From an uncultured Candidatus Melainabacteria bacterium (GTDB lineage Bacteria > Cyanobacteriota > Vampirovibrionia > Gastranaerophilales > Gastranaerophilaceae), in contig CALBKW010000116.1 in NCBI GenBank assembly GCA_937895785.1, positions 1-6,363 on the forward strand: 6,363 nt of DNA, read 5' to 3'. This document shows positions 5,252-6,363 of the stretch, piece by piece. Positions within the stretch are counted from its first letter, which is position 1, and the number at the start of each line of letters is the position of its first letter. Under the pieces are notes generated by a model. The model saw only the letters and a list, made by a program, of their open reading frames with translations, was not told the origin of the DNA and searched no databases. Both the position numbers and the translations under genes were made by a program.

Positions 5252-6088
5252 ATGAAAATATTAGTTACTGGTGCAAATGGAATGCTAGGACAAGATTTAT
5301 GTCCTATGCTGGAAGATGTAGACTTTGTAGATGAAGTTATTGAAACTGATGTTGACACGCTTGACATTACCAATGAAATTCAAGTAAACAAAGTATTGAA
5401 GGAAACTCAGCCAGATGTGGTTATTCATTGTGCAGCGTATACAAATGTAGATAAAGCGGAAGATGATTTAGAAACAGCAGAAAAAATTAATGTTACAGGT
5501 ACGGAAAATCTAGCGATTGCCTGCGGAAAACTTGATATTACAATGGTTGTAATATCAACAGACTACGTTTTTGATGGTAATAAAAAATCAAAATATATGC
5601 CACTAGATGCAACAAATCCTTTAAGCAACTATGGTTTGACAAAATGGCAAGCAGAAGAAGCTGTTAGAACTTATTGTAAAAAACACTATGTAGTTAGAAC
5701 AAGCTGGTTATATGGTCATCACGGTAAAAATTTTGTAGAAACGATGATTAATTGTGCAAAGCAAGGCAGAGATTTAAAAGTTGTAGACGACCAAATCGGT
5801 TGCCCAACTTGGACTGTTGCTTTGGCAGAAGGTATTATTGATTTGTTAGAAGAAATGCCAGAATATGGAACTTATCATATTTGTGGAAGTGGTGAAACTT
5901 CTTGGTATGGCTTTGCAAAAGAAATATTTAAGTTAACTGGTATTGAAGCAAAATTAAGTCCTTGCACAACAGACGAATATCCAGTAAAGGCAAAACGTCC
6001 AAAATATTCAGTAATGGAAAATGACGGAATTTGTGATGATTGGAAAAAATCATTAAAAGAATATTTAGCTCTAAGAATTGAGGATTAA
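5252..6088 (+). CDS. rmlD: dTDP-4-dehydrorhamnose reductase (RmlD family)
   Basis: RmlD reduces dTDP-4-dehydro-L-rhamnose to dTDP-L-rhamnose with NAD(P)H, the last step in making the rhamnose donor for surface glycans. The 278-residue length is typical. It is an extended SDR: GANGMLG at 7-13 is the dinucleotide-binding loop, and the cofactor-proximal CAAYTNVDKAE at 60-70 is a signature of the family. STDYVFDG at 102-109 includes catalytic Thr103, and YGLTK at 127-131 supplies the Tyr127/Lys131 pair. RTSWLYG is at 149-155, DDQIGCPTW at 179-187 and the RP..S substrate segment at 249-253. The gene sits 13 nt after the aldolase and 2 nt before the TIM-barrel gene. rmlA, rmlB and rmlC are not in the window, so a related reductase acting on another 4-keto sugar is possible. 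A perfect inverted repeat lies inside the gene at 5532-5558. Confidence 0.9.
   Translation: MKILVTGANGMLGQDLCPMLEDVDFVDEVIETDVDTLDITNEIQVNKVLKETQPDVVIHCAAYTNVDKAEDDLETAEKINVTGTENLAIACGKLDITMVVISTDYVFDGNKKSKYMPLDATNPLSNYGLTKWQAEEAVRTYCKKHYVVRTSWLYGHHGKNFVETMINCAKQGRDLKVVDDQIGCPTWTVALAEGIIDLLEEMPEYGTYHICGSGETSWYGFAKEIFKLTGIEAKLSPCTTDEYPVKAKRPKYSVMENDGICDDWKKSLKEYLALRIED
5532..5558. repeat. Perfect 12-bp inverted repeat inside rmlD
   Basis: TTGATATTACAA at 5532-5543 and its exact reverse complement TTGTAATATCAA at 5547-5558 flank a TGG loop. The mRNA could fold into a 12-bp AT-rich hairpin. A T5 run lies about 10 nt beyond the right arm, too far for a standard terminator. The sequence also encodes LDITMVVIS, just before the conserved STDYVFDG motif. 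Confidence 0.6.
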
Positions 6089-6090
6089 TT

Positions 6091-6363
6091 ATGCGCATAG
6101 GTGTCAAACAATTTTCAAACAAATTGGAATTTTTTAAAGAAGATTTAATTAGACTTTTTGAAGAAAAAGAATTTGATTATGTAGAACTTTTTGTTCACCC
6201 TGCAAATATGGAATATCTTGATGAGTGGGTAAATTTAAAACGAGATTATGATGTTGATTTTTCTATTCATGCACCACATTTTAGTCAGGGGTGCAATTTA
6301 GCTGATAAATCATTTTTTGATTATAACAAAATGGTTTATGAACAAGTTAATACATACGCAAAG
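6091..6363 (+). CDS. Xylose-isomerase-like TIM-barrel protein (sugar phosphate isomerase/epimerase family), 3' end outside window
   Basis: The ATG follows the rmlD stop by 2 nt, with GAGGA at 6080-6084 spaced 6 nt before it. The frame is open for 91 codons to the window edge. The visible N-terminal third alternates strand and helix as in a TIM barrel: MRIGVKQFS (first strand), DYVELFVHP at 29-37 with E32, and DFSIHAPHF at 56-64 with H60 and H63. These match the start of the AP-endonuclease-2 / xylose-isomerase-like superfamily, whose members are metal-dependent sugar isomerases, epimerases or, more rarely, endonuclease IV. The operon context favours a sugar-converting role over DNA repair. 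The remaining metal ligands are beyond the window, so substrate and reaction stay open. Confidence 0.7.
   Translation, partial: MRIGVKQFSNKLEFFKEDLIRLFEEKEFDYVELFVHPANMEYLDEWVNLKRDYDVDFSIHAPHFSQGCNLADKSFFDYNKMVYEQVNTYAK

Noticed and set aside
5928..6122. - strand frame across the rmlD / TIM-barrel junction
   Set aside because: It overlaps two well-supported genes and has no independent coding evidence.

Overview
The window is AT-rich (roughly one third G+C by eye) and reads with the standard bacterial code. Its genes are tightly packed, with Shine-Dalgarno-like sites and one convincing sigma-70-type promoter. The best clue to the host is the gene at 3572-4510. It looks like LdpA, an iron-sulfur protein known mainly from the cyanobacterial circadian-clock input pathway. 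LdpA in an AT-rich cell-surface sugar neighbourhood, with no photosynthesis gene in view, suggests a non-photosynthetic relative of Cyanobacteria (Melainabacteria/Vampirovibrionia, for example gut Gastranaerophilales). This assignment is inference from one protein family plus composition.

Left part (1-1128). The window opens inside a + strand membrane protein, probably the C-terminal end of a GT-C (ArnT/PMT-like) glycosyltransferase. It is followed by an unusual CATG-rich spacer and a clear rho-independent terminator. Converging on it from the - strand is a small TPR gene. It appears to be split by a frameshift into a 38-residue membrane-anchor piece and a 97-residue TPR piece.

Middle (1129-2538). 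A complete UDP-glucose 6-dehydrogenase gene (ugd) lies on the - strand, upstream of and probably co-transcribed with the TPR gene. A 108-bp divergent promoter region follows, in which the -35 boxes of the two directions overlap.

Right part (2539-6363). A compact five-gene + strand operon runs off the end of the window: a membrane-anchored WG-repeat protein, an LdpA-like protein with two Cys4 iron-sulfur motifs, an HpcH/HpaI-family aldolase, RmlD (dTDP-4-dehydrorhamnose reductase family) and a truncated xylose-isomerase-like TIM-barrel protein. The junctions are an 11-nt overlap and then gaps of 11, 13 and 2 nt, so shared transcription and partial translational coupling are likely.

Together Ugd, RmlD, the aldolase, the TIM-barrel protein and the possible GT-C enzyme point to synthesis of nucleotide sugars and a surface glycan. 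The unexpected element is a putative redox-sensing LdpA homologue placed second in this sugar operon, directly behind an envelope protein.
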